Assembly: GCA_002492525.1 (NCBI GenBank)
Contig: DKZA01000037.1
Location: forward strand, 1-38,000
DNA: 38,000 nt
Direction: 5' to 3'
Source of the DNA: Lachnospiraceae bacterium UBA7086
GTDB taxonomy: Bacteria; Bacillota; Clostridia; Lachnospirales; Lachnospiraceae
The notes beneath the pieces are model-generated. The model worked only from the letters and a program-made list of their open reading frames with translations, was not told the origin of the DNA and did no database searches. The position numbers and the translations under genes are program-made. Below, piece by piece: positions 1 to 7,333 of the stretch. Numbering within the stretch: the stretch's first letter is position 1; each line of letters starts with the position of its first letter.

Positions 1-40
1 TACTGCTGCGTTTGGAGCGGAGCGAAAGCGAGTCTGTGTT
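1..40 (+). repeat. Partial copy (copy 0) of the dispersed structured palindrome family
   Basis: The first 40 bases contain TACTGCTGCG and then the mini-hairpin GCGAAAGC (22-29) followed by GAGTCTGTGTTG. This matches the reverse strand of the element at 31296-31443, which reads TACTGCTACGC, then GCGAAAGC, then GCGTCTGCGTTG. Only the 3' part is in the window; the rest lies upstream. It sits just beyond the 3' end of the lacI gene. The match is clear by eye, but the boundary cannot be set. Confidence 0.6.
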
Positions 41-105
41 GGTTATACTATTTGTTCAATTTCAACAATGGTAAATGAGTTTCGCAATTACCTAATAGTA
101 TTCAT

Positions 106-1107
106 TCAGCGGCAGGTATCCCGCAGAATCAGTTCCGCTTCAAAGGTTCTGGTCTCCACTTCCCGGCCCGGATGTGCAATGGTATCCAGCAATAATTCCA
201 CACCGGCTTTTCCCATCTCATAGAGGGGCTGGCGCATGGTAGAAAGACCCGGGAACAGCATATCTCTGGATACCGGTGTGTCGTCGTCAAAGCCGATGAC
301 GGCAAGATCTCTCGGAATGGATAAGCCTGCTTCCATGGCGGCACGCAGCACGCCGTAGGCAGGTTTGTCGGCGCCCACAAAGCAGGCGTCCGGCTTCTTA
401 CCCTCTGTAAGCAGCCGCTTCATCTGTTGATAGGCGACCTTTTCAAAACAGTCGGCATAAATGATGGAGTCCGGCCCGAGCGGTATCCTGTAATCATGCA
501 TGGCCTGGACAAACCCATTGAGCCGTTCCAGAGATACATCGTAATTCATATCGTTAGTTATGTGAATGATATGGTGGTATCCCTGCCTGATCAGATGCTC
601 GGTGGCTGTGTAGGCACCATGGAAATTATCAAGCTGTATTTTATTTATCTTGCAGTTATCCGGACTGCCTTCGATCAGGACACAGTTTACGGATTTGGCG
701 GCAATGCTGCGGAAAAGCTCTTCATCCTGTCGATTACTGCCGTAGGCGATGATGCCGTCCGTGCGTCCCTGTGAAAAATAATCCACGTACTTCATTCTGG
801 TCTGGATATCGTTTCGCCCACTGCAAAATAACATATTGTAACCGTGTTCTTCTCCTGCATCCTGGAGACCGCTTATCAGGTCAAAAAAGAAATCATTGCA
901 CAGATCGTCCATAACGACGCCTATGGTCATGGTCTTTTGCAGAACCAGCGCCCGGGCAAGCCCGTTGGGAACGTAATTGTGCTTTTCCATGACTTCCAAT
1001 ATTTTCTTCCGGTTTTCAGGACTGACACCGGGTTTATTATTCAGGACCCTGGATACCAAAGTCCTTGACACGTTGGCCTCTTTTGCAATTTCCGATATGG
1101 TTGCCAT
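106..1107 (-). CDS. LacI-family transcriptional regulator
   Basis: A 333-residue repressor of the LacI/GalR family, which normally binds a palindromic operator as a dimer and is released by a sugar ligand. The N-terminus (about residues 2-21, ISEIAKEANVSRTLVSRVLN) is the family helix-turn-helix plus hinge-helix start. It is followed by RKKILEVMEKHNYVPNGLAR and a periplasmic-binding-protein-like sensor beginning near TMTIGVVMDD. Length and ending are typical. It is divergent from the sugar-kinase-like gene at 1344, which is the usual arrangement for a local repressor and its target. I see no clean LacI-type palindrome between them, so the target and ligand are inferred from position only. The ATG at 1107 is directly followed by the conserved HTH, which fixes the start. 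Confidence 0.93.
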   Translation of the reverse strand: MATISEIAKEANVSRTLVSRVLNNKPGVSPENRKKILEVMEKHNYVPNGLARALVLQKTMTIGVVMDDLCNDFFFDLISGLQDAGEEHGYNMLFCSGRNDIQTRMKYVDYFSQGRTDGIIAYGSNRQDEELFRSIAAKSVNCVLIEGSPDNCKINKIQLDNFHGAYTATEHLIRQGYHHIIHITNDMNYDVSLERLNGFVQAMHDYRIPLGPDSIIYADCFEKVAYQQMKRLLTEGKKPDACFVGADKPAYGVLRAAMEAGLSIPRDLAVIGFDDDTPVSRDMLFPGLSTMRQPLYEMGKAGVELLLDTIAHPGREVETRTFEAELILRDTCR

Positions 1108-1143
1108 GATTTTCTCCTTGATGCCGCAATGTGTTTCAAAGTT

Positions 1144-1172
1144 TACATATAAAGTGTATCATAGTGTGTCAA
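1144..1172 (-). promoter_or_regulatory. Putative promoter of the lacI gene
   Basis: On the minus strand a perfect -35 TTGACA (1167-1172) is followed by 17 nt and a weak -10 TATGTA (1144-1149). A second TTGACA lies 8 nt further upstream (1175-1180). The start would fall about 30 nt before the lacI ATG. Confidence 0.45.
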
Positions 1173-1228
1173 AATGTCAATATGAAAAGAGAAAAAAGTA
1201 AAAAAGAATATTTTTACCAGTAAATGAA

Positions 1229-1257
1229 TTGACAAAAAGGGATAAAACAGATAATAT
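1229..1257 (+). promoter_or_regulatory. Putative promoter of the BadF-type kinase gene
   Basis: A perfect -35 TTGACA (1229-1234) lies 17 nt before TAATAT (1252-1257). TATAAT at 1255-1260 overlaps it but would need a 20-nt spacer. The predicted transcript starts about 75 nt before the ATG at 1344. Confidence 0.55.
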
Positions 1258-1343
1258 AATGATAAAAATGTGAATCGTTAAACATCGTATATCATACCAA
1301 AGAAACAACGAACAGTTTTGTTATCACAGGGAGGAAAATATTT

Positions 1344-2327
1344 ATGAGGTATATTTTGGGGATTGATCAGGGAGGTACCAAGACAGCGGCGGCCATCATG
1401 GGCGAGGACGGGATGATTGCGGCAACGGCCGTAGTTAAGGGAGCCTATTATCCAAAACATGGCATTTCTGTGGCGCTTGACCGTATGGAAGAAGCTGCGG
1501 AACTGGCAGAGAAGCAGGCAGGAATCTGCCGGGAGGACATCTGGATTATAATAGCGGGCATAACCGGTATTGACTGGCCGGGAGAGGATAAGATCCTGGA
1601 AGATGTCCTGCGTGAGCGAATGGGTGTGGAACGGGTCACAGCCTGTAATGATATGATCAATGCGTTGTATACTGTCCCCGGAATCTCTCATGGAATGGTA
1701 TTATGTGCAGGAACAGGGATGAATGGTGCGATTATAGATGCCTCCGGGAGACAGTTTGTCTATGGAGATTATATGGAAGACGATATGCAGGGAGGCAGTG
1801 CCTTGGCGCAAAGAGCCATCCGGAAAGTTTTTGATGCGGAAATGGGATTGTGCGGTCCTACTGCGCTGACAGAACTGTTTCTGACATATGCCGGTGTGGA
1901 TACGGTGGATCAGTTGTTACAGGCATTTATGACAAAGCCTGGATTTTCTGAGGAGATACGGTTCCTTATGCCGCAGATTCTTGCGCTTGCGGCTAAAGAG
2001 GATCGGGAGACCTGCAGTATGCTGGAGGAATTTGCCGGGCGGACAGTTGCTTTTATCTTTGCAGGGTTTCGGAAGATGGGCATTTTGCCCAAAGGAGAGA
2101 AAATCGTATTAGCGGGAAGCGTATTGAAGGGAAAAGACAATTACCTTACCGGACAGATTCTTGACAAAATCAAGGATCGTGAACCGGAAGCCTGTGTTGT
2201 TATGGCAGAATATGAGCCGGTGGTGGGGTCCTGTATCATGGGGCTTCATGCGCTGCAGATTGAGGGTAACGAAGTGGAGCAGAACATCGCTGCCAGCGCA
2301 AGAGAGAAGGGATTGTGCCGTATCTGA
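1344..2327 (+). CDS. BadF/BadG/BcrA-family ATPase, N-acetylglucosamine-kinase-like sugar kinase
   Basis: A 327-residue protein of the ASKHA (actin-like ATPase) fold. The N-terminal GIDQGGTKTAAAI (about residues 5-17) is the phosphate-1 loop. An ITGIDWPGED segment, a CAGTGMNGAI phosphate-2-like loop (about 120-130) and a late VLAGSVLKG adenosine-type motif follow. Family members include N-acetylglucosamine and related cytosolic sugar kinases as well as ATPases that activate benzoyl-CoA reductase. The lone gene next to a LacI regulator, with no reductase subunits nearby, favours a sugar kinase; the substrate is unknown. A strong AGGGAGG lies 9 nt before the ATG. No transporter gene sits beside it, so any sugar would have to come through a transporter encoded elsewhere. 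Confidence 0.8.
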   Translation: MRYILGIDQGGTKTAAAIMGEDGMIAATAVVKGAYYPKHGISVALDRMEEAAELAEKQAGICREDIWIIIAGITGIDWPGEDKILEDVLRERMGVERVTACNDMINALYTVPGISHGMVLCAGTGMNGAIIDASGRQFVYGDYMEDDMQGGSALAQRAIRKVFDAEMGLCGPTALTELFLTYAGVDTVDQLLQAFMTKPGFSEEIRFLMPQILALAAKEDRETCSMLEEFAGRTVAFIFAGFRKMGILPKGEKIVLAGSVLKGKDNYLTGQILDKIKDREPEACVVMAEYEPVVGSCIMGLHALQIEGNEVEQNIAASAREKGLCRI

Positions 2328-2345
2328 CAGGATTCGACGATAAAT

Positions 2346-2411
2346 GATGCAACTTTGATGCAAAAAAGATGGAACTTTGATGCAACTTGGATGAAATTCT
2401 GATGCAGCCTG
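2346..2411 (+). repeat. Six tandem 11-bp repeats upstream of the cell-wall hydrolase gene
   Basis: Six consecutive 11-mers, each beginning with GATG: GATGCAACTTT, GATGCAAAAAA, GATGGAACTTT, GATGCAACTTG, GATGAAATTCT, GATGCAGCCTG. The period is exactly 11 in every unit, about one helical turn. The array ends about 55 bp before the ATG at 2467, next to where a -35 would lie for a -10-like GATACA (2434-2439). This geometry fits an activator-binding array, for example for an OmpR/PhoB-type response regulator, but no regulator is identified. Confidence 0.75.
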
Positions 2412-2466
2412 TTTGTATGCTTGATAGTAGAAAGATACAAAAGAGTTGTGGAAGGAGCATCAGGAT

Positions 2467-3927
2467 ATGTACGGAGAGTCATCGTTTACCTGGGAATATG
2501 TCTGCGGTTATGAGACGAGGGAGCAGAAGAAAAGGCGTCTGTTCAGGAGAGCCTGTGCCCTGACAATTATACTGAGTCTGCTCTGTCTGACAGCAGTGGT
2601 TATTGTACGGTTTACGGCGCTGGGGGGATGGCGTGTTCTGACCGGTATAACGGGGCAGACACAGACGGTTCGCGTGGAGGAATCCATAACACCGGTTTAT
2701 GCGGTTGGTGAACAGACAGCCCAGGTGGTGCAGATGGCGGTTTCCGGAGTAGATGAGATTCCAAAGACGGTGCCCCAGGCGGAACACATTCCTACTGTTT
2801 TTCTGGATCCCGGGCATGGCGGTACAGATGAGGGTTGTGCCAGGGACGGTGTTTTGGAGAAAGATCTGAACCTGGCCATAGCGCTTCTTGTACGGGATAA
2901 GCTGAAAGAACAAGGGTATCAGGTGGTCATGGCCAGGGAAACGGATATCTATGTCGCCAAAGAAGACCGTGTAAAGACGGCCAACCAGTCAGGGGCCGAT
3001 ATTTATATCAGTATTCACCAAAATGCCACAGACGAGGGCGCGGAAGTGAGTGGGCTGGAAGTGTGGTATGAGGAAGATGATTCCGGGCGTGACAGTAAGA
3101 GATTGGCGCAGCTGATCCGACAGCAGACCGTGAAGAGTACAGGAGCGGTGGAGAGGGAGCTGCGGGGTGACGGAGACTTTCACGTGACAGAAAATACTTC
3201 CATGCCGGCCTGTCTGATTGAGACAGGATTTCTCTCCAACAAAATGGAACGTCAGAAACTTAACCTTGCCGAATATCAGCAGAAGATTGCGGATGGTATT
3301 GTACAGGGAGTTGATTATTATTTTCATCCAAAGACCATGTACCTGACCTTTGATGACGGCCCTTCTGAGGAGAATACGCAGAGAGTGCTGGATATATTGC
3401 GTGACAGGAATATTAAGGCCACCTTTTTCCTGGTGGGAGAAAATGTGAGGAAATATCCGGATGTGGCGCGGCGGATTGTGGAGGAAGGACATACCATCGG
3501 TATCCACTGTGACAGCCATGATTATGATGCCCTGTATGAGAGCGTGGACAGTTATGTGGCGGATTTCGAGAAAGCGAGACAGACCATTTATGAGGTGACA
3601 GGTGTGGAGACCAGCCTGTTCCGGTTTCCGGGCGGCAGTATCAACGCCTATAATCAGAAAACAGGACAAGCCATTATTCAGGAGATGACAAACAGAGGAT
3701 ATATCTATTATGACTGGAACGCAAGCCTGGAAGATGCGGTCAAGAACCCGGATCCTGAGAAACTGATTGCCAATGGCGTGGAGACCACGTTTGGACGTAA
3801 AAAGGTGATTCTGCTTGCTCACGATGTGGTCTATAGTACAGGGGTCTGTCTGGAAGACCTTCTGGACAGTCTGCCGGAATATGAAATGAGACCTCTCAGT
3901 GAGGAGGTAAAGCCTATCTGTTTTTGA
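2467..3927 (+). CDS. Membrane-anchored N-acetylmuramoyl-L-alanine amidase / polysaccharide deacetylase fusion
   Basis: A 486-residue two-domain envelope enzyme. Residues 29-48 form a single membrane anchor after a basic cytoplasmic stretch. Residues 110-287 are Amidase_3 with the zinc ligands visible as H117 (DPGHGG), E131, H184 (SIHQNA) and catalytic E252 (IETGFLSN). Residues 290-475 are a NodB-type carbohydrate esterase with TFDDGP (D296, D297), H347 and H351 as the His pair, RFPGG (386-390) and a late LAHD. It should cleave stem peptides from MurNAc and de-N-acetylate peptidoglycan or another glycan outside the membrane. The ATG at 2467 is chosen because GGAAGGAG lies 9 nt upstream; an in-frame TTG at 2446 precedes that site. 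All catalytic residues of both domains appear intact. Confidence 0.92.
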   Translation: MYGESSFTWEYVCGYETREQKKRRLFRRACALTIILSLLCLTAVVIVRFTALGGWRVLTGITGQTQTVRVEESITPVYAVGEQTAQVVQMAVSGVDEIPKTVPQAEHIPTVFLDPGHGGTDEGCARDGVLEKDLNLAIALLVRDKLKEQGYQVVMARETDIYVAKEDRVKTANQSGADIYISIHQNATDEGAEVSGLEVWYEEDDSGRDSKRLAQLIRQQTVKSTGAVERELRGDGDFHVTENTSMPACLIETGFLSNKMERQKLNLAEYQQKIADGIVQGVDYYFHPKTMYLTFDDGPSEENTQRVLDILRDRNIKATFFLVGENVRKYPDVARRIVEEGHTIGIHCDSHDYDALYESVDSYVADFEKARQTIYEVTGVETSLFRFPGGSINAYNQKTGQAIIQEMTNRGYIYYDWNASLEDAVKNPDPEKLIANGVETTFGRKKVILLAHDVVYSTGVCLEDLLDSLPEYEMRPLSEEVKPICF

Positions 3928-3966
3928 TTGACAGAAAATATTCATAAAATAAAAAATAATCCAACA

Positions 3967-3995
3967 TTGAATGTACTCCTTTAAAATGTTAGAAT
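3967..3995 (+). promoter_or_regulatory. Putative degV promoter
   Basis: TTGAAT (3967-3972), a 17-nt spacer and TAGAAT (3990-3995) match the sigma-A consensus well. The promoter lies inside the palindrome at 3970-4028, so a protein bound there could block it. Another TTGACA lies at 3928-3933 but has no well-spaced -10. Confidence 0.6.
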
Positions 3996-4028
3996 ATAGG
4001 GAACGCTAACATTGTGAAGGAGTGCATT
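3970..4028 (+). promoter_or_regulatory. Long palindrome spanning the degV promoter and ribosome binding site
   Basis: AATGTACTCCTT (3970-3981) pairs with AAGGAGTGCATT (4017-4028) except for one G-U type position. Inside it AATGTTAG (3985-3992) pairs perfectly with CTAACATT (4006-4013) around a 13-nt loop; TAA and GTG form a symmetrical 3/3 internal loop. The right arm contains the AAGGAG ribosome binding site of degV. In a transcript from upstream, this would hide that site; at DNA level it is an operator-like inverted repeat around the -10 box. Confidence 0.65.
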
Positions 4029-4031
4029 TTT

Positions 4032-4919
4032 ATGCTTAAAATCATTACGGATTCGGCATCGGATCTGCCCCGGGAGTATATTGAGGAACACAAGCTGCAT
4101 GTCATCCCCACGCCGGTGGTGATTGATGATGTGGATTATTTTGATGGGGCGACGATTCAGACAAAAGAATTTTATACAATATTAGATGATATCAAAAGAG
4201 ATGTAAAGACATACCATATTAATCCGGCGATGTTTACAGACGCCTTTTTACCCTATGCCAAGGCCGGCGATACGATTATTTATCTGTGCTTTTCTACGGG
4301 TATTGCGGGTACCTATAATGCGGCTAATGTGGCGAAGGCAAATGTGCTGGAAGAATATCCGGATTTTGACCTGACAATCATTGATTCTAAGTGTGCTTCC
4401 ATCGGATTTGGCCTGGTGGTGTCGAAACTTGTCACGATGCTGGAAAAGGGAGCTTCTAAGGAAGAAATCATTGAAGCGGCGGCGTATTTTATTGCCCATG
4501 TGCGGCATGTGTTTACGGTGCATACACTGGCTTATCTGATCAAAGGCGGCAGATTGACGAAGTTTAAGGGTACTCTGGCGGAGACTCTGGATATGAAGCC
4601 GGTTCTGATTGTGGATGAGAACGGAGCGCTTTCCGTTATCAAGACTGTGCGGGGGCGTAAAAAGTCCTTGCGTTTCCTGTTAGAGTATGCGAAGGAGAAC
4701 GGATATCATCTGGAAGAACAGCAGGTGGCCCTCTGTCACGGAGAAGATGAGGAGGGAAGGGACTATATGCTTTCCTTGATAGAGTCGGAGATTCATCCGA
4801 AATCTATTATGGTTGGAACGGTAGGCTGTGCCATCGGCGCCCACACCGGGAGAGGGATTATAGGTTTTTGTTTCTTTGATGCGGACGAAGGGAAATACAA
4901 GGAGTACTTTACAAAATAA
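4032..4919 (+). CDS. DegV family fatty-acid-binding protein
   Basis: A 295-residue DegV (FakB-type) protein. Members bind a fatty acid in a cleft and, with the kinase FakA, present it for phosphorylation, feeding exogenous fatty acids into phospholipid synthesis. The N-terminus KIITDSASDLP and the CFSTGIAGTYNAA segment (about residues 88-100) are characteristic, as is the ending GCAIGAHTGRGIIGFCFF. The ATG at 4032 is preferred over the upstream GTG at 4014 because AAGGAG (4017-4022) sits 9 nt before it and the homologous start is MLKIITDS. FakA is not in the window. Its leader carries an unusual palindrome. Confidence 0.92.
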   Translation: MLKIITDSASDLPREYIEEHKLHVIPTPVVIDDVDYFDGATIQTKEFYTILDDIKRDVKTYHINPAMFTDAFLPYAKAGDTIIYLCFSTGIAGTYNAANVAKANVLEEYPDFDLTIIDSKCASIGFGLVVSKLVTMLEKGASKEEIIEAAAYFIAHVRHVFTVHTLAYLIKGGRLTKFKGTLAETLDMKPVLIVDENGALSVIKTVRGRKKSLRFLLEYAKENGYHLEEQQVALCHGEDEEGRDYMLSLIESEIHPKSIMVGTVGCAIGAHTGRGIIGFCFFDADEGKYKEYFTK

Positions 4920-4952
4920 TAATGTGGCGGAAACGATTGGAGAGGGACAGTG

Positions 4953-5675
4953 ATGTACAGCTCGAAAACGATGAGTAAGAAACCTCTGGGTGCCAAGGTC
5001 GAAGATGAACTGATGAAGTATATTTTGCAGGAACCGGTGGAGCCCGGGCAGAAAATCCCAAATGAGTTTGAACTGGCCGAACGGTTCGGGGTGGGGAGAA
5101 GTACCATCAGGGAGGCGGTGAAAGGGCTGGTATCACGCGGTATACTGGAAGTTCGCAGAGGTTCCGGTACCTATGTGATCAATACAAACTCTTTTGAAGT
5201 GGATCCCTTGGGATTTGGTAAGATAGAAGATAAGTATAAACTGGCATTGGATTTGTTTGAAGTACGTCTCATGATTGAGCCCGAGATTGCGGCTTTGGCC
5301 TGCAGAAATGCCTCGGCGGAGGAACTTAAAAGTCTGAAACGGCTGTGTGATGAGACGGAGTATTTGTATCTGAACGGACGCAATCATATCAGCAAGGATA
5401 TTGAGTTTCATACCTGCATTGCAAGGTGCAGTAAGAATCAGGTGGTGGAGACTTTGCTGCCGGTCATCAATACGGCGGTATATACGTTTGCAAATCTCAC
5501 CCATCACATGCTGATGGAAGAAACGATCAAGACTCACCGGGCAGTTACGGATGCCATTTTGAAAAGGGATTCGGTGGGGGCCAAATGTGCGATGATGATG
5601 CATTTGACTTATAACCGCCAGACGATTATGAAGATTATGGAAGAACGCAAAAAGAGTAATACGTCAGACAAATAG
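4953..5675 (+). CDS. FadR/GntR-family transcriptional regulator, likely of the sugar-acid operon
   Basis: About 240 residues. A winged helix (roughly residues 10-75, IPNEFELAERFGVGRSTIREAVKGLVSRGILEVRRGSGTYV region) is followed by an FCD ligand-binding domain (about 90-230). FCD metal-site residues can be seen in DIEFH, KTHRAV and MMMHL. This subfamily typically senses uronates, aldonates or their keto-deoxy products and represses the catabolic genes. It stands directly before the gntP-dehydratase-aldolase-kinase genes and is separated from them by a terminator and an operator-like palindrome, so it is the probable regulator. The start could be GTG 4950 or ATG 4953; AGAGGGA at about 4941 serves either. 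It begins 33 nt after degV and may be partly co-transcribed with it. Confidence 0.9.
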   Translation: MYSSKTMSKKPLGAKVEDELMKYILQEPVEPGQKIPNEFELAERFGVGRSTIREAVKGLVSRGILEVRRGSGTYVINTNSFEVDPLGFGKIEDKYKLALDLFEVRLMIEPEIAALACRNASAEELKSLKRLCDETEYLYLNGRNHISKDIEFHTCIARCSKNQVVETLLPVINTAVYTFANLTHHMLMEETIKTHRAVTDAILKRDSVGAKCAMMMHLTYNRQTIMKIMEERKKSNTSDK

Positions 5676-5727
5676 GATGCTTCCGCAAACGGCTGATGAA
5701 AACAAATGGTAAAAATGCACAAATGAT

Positions 5728-5761
5728 GATGAGAGTTTGGAGACAAACCTCATCTTTTTTT
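5728..5761 (+). terminator. Rho-independent terminator after the GntR regulator
   Basis: GATGAG (5728-5733), a bulged A, and GTTTG pair with CAAAC and CTCATC (to 5754) around a GAGA loop, then seven T. The eleven-pair stem and T-run make this a clear intrinsic terminator that separates the regulator from the gntP operon. Confidence 0.88.
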
Positions 5762-5800
5762 GTGTGAAAAGTAGAATAAAAAATAAATACGTCAGATGGA

Positions 5801-5829
5801 TTGTGTAAAAACAATAATAAAAGTATAAT
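5801..5829 (+). promoter_or_regulatory. Putative promoter of the gntP-dehydratase-eda-kdgK operon
   Basis: TTGTGT (5801-5806), a 17-nt spacer and a perfect TATAAT (5824-5829). The predicted start is near 5836, immediately before the palindrome at 5842, leaving a leader of about 90 nt to the ATG at 5927. Confidence 0.7.
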
Positions 5830-5841
5830 TTTATTACCAAG

Positions 5842-5859
5842 ACATCAGACGTCAGATGT
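5842..5859 (+). promoter_or_regulatory. Candidate FadR/GntR operator
   Basis: ACATCAGAC directly followed by GTCAGATGT is an 18-bp palindrome with one mismatched symmetric position. It lies just downstream of the predicted start site. The half-site CGTCAGATG recurs at 5790-5798 just upstream of the -35 box. Two related sites bracketing a promoter suit a repressor; the adjacent FadR-family protein is the obvious candidate. Confidence 0.6.
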
Positions 5860-5926
5860 TATAAAACTGAGAAGAGAAATAAAAGGAAAAGATTGCAAAT
5901 GGGTAAAAAGAAGGAGGTTTCAGATT

Positions 5927-7285
5927 ATGGCTGGTGAAATGGTGACGTTAAATCCCACCAGATTGGTATTGGCGGCAATTGTGGGGCTTGCGGTATTACT
6001 TTTATTGATTATTAAGTTTAAAGTACAGGCGATGGTTTCAATCTTGATAGGGGCAATCGTGATCGGACTCGGGGCCGGGATGCCCTTGGATAACATTGTA
6101 CTGGCAGTAAATGATGGTATTGGAAATACGTTAAAGGGAATCGCTTTATTGGTAGGTCTTGGTTCCATGTTCGGAGCAATCCTGGAGGCTTCAGGCGGAG
6201 CGCAGACGCTGGCGGTCAATATGGTCAAATGGTTTGGCGATAAGAAAGCGGCATGGGCGCTGGGGATTACAGGATTGGTCATTGCCATGCCGGTGTTTTT
6301 TGATGCCGGATTGATCATTCTGATTCCGTTAGCTTTCTCGTTGGCTAAGAGAACGAATCGTTCTTCGTTATTCTATGCGATTCCGCTGCTTGCAGGACTG
6401 GCTGTGGGGCATGCCTTTATTCCGCCTACACCGGGGCCGGTTCTGGTAGCGACCATGCTGAATGTAGAACTTGGCTGGGTCATTATGGTAGGTATTTTGT
6501 GCGGTATTTTTTCCATGATAGTCGCGGGGCCTGTGTGGGGTGCTGTCTGTGGTAAGAAATACATGGTTCCGGTTCCGGAACACGTGGCCAATCAGGAAGA
6601 TTTTGATGAATCCAAGCTTCCGAATTTCTGGACAATTGTAGGAATTATCCTGATTCCGTTGGTATTGATCATTTTGGACTCGGTGGCAGGAGTGGTGCCG
6701 GCAATGAGCGGACTTGCACCTGTTTTCGGATTTTTGGGAGAACCTTTTGTAGCATTGTTGATAGCGACAATTGCAGCCATGTTTATTCTTGGCTTAAAGC
6801 ATGGTTATTCGATGAAAGAATTGGAAAAGATTATGACAAAATCGTTGGAGCCTACCGGCCTGATTCTGCTGGTGACTGCATGCGGCGGTGTCCTGCGGTA
6901 TATGCTTCAGTATTCTGGTCTGGGCGATCTGATTGGTAATGCCGTATCCTCTGCTAATCTGCCGATTGTGGTGGTGGCGTTTATTGTAGCTGCATTGGTC
7001 AGAATCTGTGTCGGTTCTGCAACGGTTGCTATGACGATGGCGGCTGGTATTATAGCGGCAATGCCAGGAATAGCAGAGTTATCACCTTTGTATCTGGCAT
7101 GTACCACGGCAGCAGTAGCGGGAGGCGCAACGGTGTGTTCCCACTTCAATGATTCGGGATTCTGGCTGGTAAAATCGCTTGTGGGGATGGATGAGAAGAC
7201 AACATTAAAAACCTGGACAATTATGGAGACTCTGGTGGGCGGCACCGGATTTGTGGTAGCACTTATTATTTCGTTCTTTGCATAA
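5927..7285 (+). CDS. gntP: GntP-family gluconate/aldonate permease
   Basis: A 452-residue hydrophobic protein with about twelve or more membrane segments, of the GntP family (gluconate:proton symport and related sugar-acid or hydroxy-acid uptake). Family-like stretches include GLGSMFGAILEASGGAQ, the PVFFDAGLIILIPLAFSLA region and the HAFIPPTPGPV loop. The ATG at 5927 is selected because AAGGAGG lies 9 nt before it and MVTLNPTRL leads straight into the first helix; an open frame back to 5801 would add a charged, non-family tail overlapping the promoter. As first gene of a four-gene operon with a dehydratase, KDPG aldolase and KDG kinase, it most likely imports gluconate, galactonate or another aldonate. 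Confidence 0.9.
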   Translation: MAGEMVTLNPTRLVLAAIVGLAVLLLLIIKFKVQAMVSILIGAIVIGLGAGMPLDNIVLAVNDGIGNTLKGIALLVGLGSMFGAILEASGGAQTLAVNMVKWFGDKKAAWALGITGLVIAMPVFFDAGLIILIPLAFSLAKRTNRSSLFYAIPLLAGLAVGHAFIPPTPGPVLVATMLNVELGWVIMVGILCGIFSMIVAGPVWGAVCGKKYMVPVPEHVANQEDFDESKLPNFWTIVGIILIPLVLIILDSVAGVVPAMSGLAPVFGFLGEPFVALLIATIAAMFILGLKHGYSMKELEKIMTKSLEPTGLILLVTACGGVLRYMLQYSGLGDLIGNAVSSANLPIVVVAFIVAALVRICVGSATVAMTMAAGIIAAMPGIAELSPLYLACTTAAVAGGATVCSHFNDSGFWLVKSLVGMDEKTTLKTWTIMETLVGGTGFVVALIISFFA

Positions 7286-7333
7286 TTGCGGAGTGTGGAG
7301 AAGGTGAAAGCAAACAGAAAGGAGAGAAAAGGT

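Noticed and set aside
427..774. Plus-strand open frame opposite lacI
   Set aside because: It is opposite a clear LacI regulator and has no family resemblance.
2346..2411. Possible CRISPR-like array
   Set aside because: Units are contiguous 11-mers without spacers; there are no cas genes.
2989..3945. Minus-strand open frame of 318 codons
   Set aside because: It lies fully opposite the amidase-deacetylase, has no family-like motif and no ribosome binding site; it is a shadow of the real gene.
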